Shown here piece after piece: positions 60,673 to 64,000 of a stretch of 64,000 nt of DNA (positions within the stretch are counted from its first letter, which is position 1; every line of letters begins with the position of its first letter). The position numbers and the translations under genes are program-made. The notes under the pieces are model-generated. The model saw only the letters and a list, made by a program, of their open reading frames with translations, was not told the origin of the DNA and ran no database searches. This DNA is from Penicillium oxalicum (Eukaryota; Ascomycota; Eurotiomycetes; Eurotiales; Aspergillaceae), in contig NC_064650.1 in NCBI RefSeq assembly GCF_001723175.1, positions 5,518,001 to 5,582,000 on the forward strand, in the 5' to 3' direction.

Positions 60673-63600
60673 CTATTTCGCCCCAGCTTCAATACCACCC
60701 AACTCTTCCACCACCGCATCGAACCATGCGTTGGCCTCACGCTTGGCCCTTGCACTCTGATCATCCCATTCGGCCAAATCCGCAGAAATATCATTCCTGA
60801 TGCGCAGCTGCTTTTCAACCAAAAGGTTATACAGCTCGCGCATATCATTGAAGTGCAGACTGTCCGCGTTGGATACAGAAGTATTCCCGAGGCGCTCCAT
60901 ACCAAGCAGTACCAGTTCTTTGGACCAGGGACAAGCGCGAATGGCCCGGTAGAGCACGTCCTTGGCGGCCTTGGTGTCCTTTGGACCCTCAAGCTCGAAT
61001 AAGAGGTAAAGCTTCCATAAGGTGATATTTGCACGTCCATCGTTTTCATCAGCCAAGCCGGATAAATCTCGATGGCCTTGACGGTAGTGTATCGGGCTCG
61101 TGTGATCCCATAAAGCTTTTTCAAACGCTGCCCGGACAGCGTGGACGGAGCCATTCAGAGATTTGAAGCGCCACAGTGCTGAGTAAACCGATAGCAAGTG
61201 AAGAGTCACATTTGTCCTCTGCAGGATGGCGGGTGGCGAATCGGAGAGAGCTTCGCGAAGGTGGCGCTCCTCAGAGCCAGCTTTCACAAATCCTATCGGG
61301 TCGGGGACTCGATGGGTGATCGGGAGACGAGATTCGTTCCACACAAATAATGACAGGAAGATGGTGTTATGCGGAAAGGCGACCACGCTCTCCTTCAATA
61401 TCGATTGCAATTGATGCACGTTCATGTGACACCCTTTCCGATTCGTATGGAAGAACACGAGTTTGGCCCGGGACTGGTGCAACAGTTCGAGAGTGAACGC
61501 CTTGAAATCTGACTCGCCTAATCGAGCGTTATTGCTAGCCTGCAACATAGCCCACTTGTAGACTGCAAGTGCCGGCTCCAAAGACTTCTCCGATAGGTAT
61601 CGACTCAGGGCCAGACAGTCGGCAGAGGCTACGAATGCTCTTGTGTGCCGTTGCGCCAAGGCGTCTTGACAAAATTGATGACAGAACTAACGGATTCTTT
61701 TAGTACGGAGAAGCAAGAAAACAGCGGAAGATCGCCCGTGATAGGCAAACTTACCCTTTCTTGTTTCAGCTTTTCCAACGCCTTGTACTCAACGAAGTCG
61801 GTGGTTGCGCTGTACACTGCCATATCAATTTCATCTTGAGCCATGGCATTGAGCAAATAGGACGGCCTTGCCAGATCGCCTTGGTCAAGTAGCTCCCATA
61901 TCCATGCATTCCACAGAAGCACGCAATCGAACTGCTCCACATCCGCAAAAGACTTGCGTTCCTTGATAGCCGACGACCATGTGACAAGGGCGCGGTCCTG
62001 TGAGCCCGATCGCCATTGCATCAGAGCAAACGCATTGTAGAGACGAAGACTCGAAGGGCGACTTCGTAACAGACGCTTTGCATACTTATTAGCTGTTTCC
62101 TTGTCGCAAACAAACTCAAGTGCAAGCGCATATTCGGCTAAGTCGCAGTTTTGATCAAACTTCTCCACTAACTTGCGCAAAGTTTGGCGCACCCAGCCCT
62201 GCCTCAAGCGAAATGTGTCATCCCTGGCGTTGATCCAAGGTCGCATGGAGTAGAACCAATTTGGCGGAGCGAAAAGGGTGTCGGGCGTGTGGATAAAGTC
62301 GATGATTGGGAACAACAGCGGCGAACGATGATGAGCCGCCCCGTTGGCCAAGTCCATCGCCCAGTTGAGGAAGTCGGCCTCAACAAAATCTTCCAGCGTA
62401 TTTGATAGGAAACTGTCACCACACCATGATCGGGTTGTACGGTAGTTACCGGTGACTGTAAGGTGAGGCAGGCGACAAAAACACAAGAAGGCATTGATGA
62501 GCAAGGTCGGATCATCAACACGGGATACGAAGGGCAAAACTTCACGTATGTCAGAAGATAAGACAACGGAAAATGTGGTGTCGACTGTGACCCCGAAGTC
62601 ATCCACACTTCGAGCAGGCATATTTAAAGCGTGGGCGACTTTGCGCTCGGTTTTGACCCAAGATTCGAAAAGAGAGGAGCTTTCCGTGCCTGTGTCAAAT
62701 TCCACGCAGACTGGATCGAGACGAATTTGCTTTCCCGTCTCCCAACAAGATTCTTTGCCTTCACCCAGACGCGCAACTTCCGAATCCCAGAAGTGACAAA
62801 AGGCATCCAGCGCTGTGCCTTGTGCCGCCTTGTCGAGTGTCGGGGGTGCAAAAAAGACGAACTCAAGGGCTGCCTGCCACAGTCCAGAGGCAAGCTCTGA
62901 ATAGCCAGCTTCAATAAGTAAAAGAGACAGGCGCAAGAGAAGATAGCATTGGACTTGGTTCTGATGGAACGAGTCTAACTCTGAAGCCGCCTGCTTCATG
63001 AAGCTGATGACCAAAAACTTGTGTTCGTCCAATGAAAACTCGCTGGAATCACGTTGGCGAAAGTTGAGGTAGCCCAGTAAGAGATCAGTAGAGTTGGGAA
63101 GCTTTCGTACAGTATCTTTCCATTCTTGCAAGAGTTTCTTGCGATCCCAAAGCTTGCCACCTTCTTTCAAACGTTCCATCAACAACAAGTCTCTTCCCAC
63201 AGCACGACCCGACCTTTTTAGCGCCTCTTCAAGCAAGCCAAGTTTCACATCAGCGACAGCTTTTTCTTCGGCGGGCGTCAATGAGCGCGATTCGTCTTCG
63301 GGGCCATGGAGAATTGTCTGCAGCCTGACAAGATTGAGCCATGCCGCAATGTCTGTCGGATGCGAATCGACAACGCGCCGCAATTCTGCGTGCTGAGATC
63401 GACGCCGCGCATCGACGGCTACATGAAGGTTTCCGGGCTGGCTGTCCTGAGTACTGACGTATTCCATCCCCTCCGGTACTTTCTTCTCATATTTGGCCTT
63501 GCCAAGAATAGACCGATACGCCTGGCGATCATCGTCGGAAAGAGATTCGCTGTTGTCATTCTTCGACACTTCACCTTTCTCATAATCTGTATTTACCCAA

Positions 63601-64000
63601 GGACCAAGGCTCAGGAAATCGTGACTCAAGCTCTCATCTGAGGCGAACACGGGTTCATCTCGAAAGCGATATATGTCTGAGACACGCTTCAAGTGTTGTG
63701 AAAAAGTTCCTGGGGCTTTCTTATCTTCGTACCTGTGGCGTTTGTCACGAAGCACAATGATGTCTTTGTCCTGTATGTCCCGTTCGATAATCAAATATGC
63801 GGGCAGACCCATGACCTGGCCGGAGCCGACCCTTGTGTAGGAGGGAATGTCATAGCGATGAGCAGTGCCGTATTTGAGCACTGAACGGTCACCCTTGGAG
63901 TCATAAATGATATTGTCGCTTAGTGATGAAGGTGAATTATCGGGGCTGAAAGGTCGAGGATTGCTGGTGTCAAATGTAGTCCGTTCTTCATTGAATATGG
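60673..64000 (-). CDS. nrde2: NRDE2-family nuclear RNA protein, 5' end outside the window
   Basis: The visible part is 61755-64000 and 60673-61686, about 1085 residues, with a 68-bp intron (GTAAGT donor, acceptor before FCHQFCQDAL). The frame stays open to the right edge, so the N-terminus is missing. NRDE2 proteins are built of HAT-like helical repeats and partner the Mtr4 helicase and exosome system in nuclear RNA silencing and decay. Signature features are the segment RYDIPSYTRVGSGQVMGLP before the repeats and LRRVVDSHPTDIAAWLNLVR, which opens the NRDE-2 domain (PF08424). Later repeats include SSLRLYNAFALMQW and KELVLLGMERLG. The C-terminus is EELGGIEAGAK. No frame damage is seen in this gene, unlike its neighbours to the left. 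Confidence 0.92.

Overview
The window is nuclear DNA of a filamentous ascomycete, most likely a eurotiomycete close to Aspergillus or Penicillium. The evidence is gene density (about one gene per 3 kb), mostly 50-140 bp GT-AG introns with CTGAC/CTAAC-like branch sites shortly before the acceptor, and the gene families present: a GH55 glucanase, an ABCC transporter, fungal APH-type kinases, a Nox oxidase and NRDE2. There are no bacterial operons, CRISPR arrays or recognisable intact transposons. All exon boundaries were worked out by hand from splice sites, reading phase and remembered family features; no search was run.

Layout. 1-9.5 kb: two unrecognised serine/proline-rich proteins (3156-5157 +; 6812-7738 -), with a 15-bp minisatellite between them. 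9.5-17 kb: a Nit2-type amidase, ribosomal protein eL31, and a large FG nucleoporin of the Nup2/Nup50 type whose true first exon lies 470 bp upstream of its main ORF. 17-20.5 kb: a gene-poor stretch. 20.5-30 kb: a secreted GH55 glucanase, a cyclase-family hydrolase and a full ABCC transporter. 30-41 kb: a peroxisomal SCP2 protein, a SNF2/RING ATPase of the Uls1 type, Ran GTPase, and the proteasome assembly chaperone Nas2. 41-48 kb: a DH-PH Rho exchange factor, an SBDS-domain (Rtc3-like) protein and a mismatch-specific (TDG/MUG-type) uracil/thymine glycosylase. 48-53 kb: an accessory, gene-poor area with a broken APH-type kinase and a small Ser/Thr-kinase-like protein. 53-64 kb: a ubiquitin C-terminal hydrolase, a small membrane protein, a Nox NADPH oxidase whose 5' half is broken by small indels, and the 3' part of NRDE2, which runs off the right edge.

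Functional links are those of scattered housekeeping genes. Ran and the Nup2 Ran-binding nucleoporin act in the same nuclear transport cycle. Nas2 and the UCH hydrolase act in the ubiquitin-proteasome system. The SNF2/RING protein, the glycosylase and NRDE2 act on the genome and on nuclear RNA.

The main surprise is reading-frame damage concentrated between about 40 and 59 kb. Nas2 has one extra base, the APH-type kinase has a frameshift plus a nonsense codon, and Nox has six frame-shifting indels between otherwise well-kept segments. The Rho exchange factor may also have a shifted N-terminus. I cannot tell true gene decay from local sequence error without reads or transcripts. I did not find a convincing new multi-gene system.
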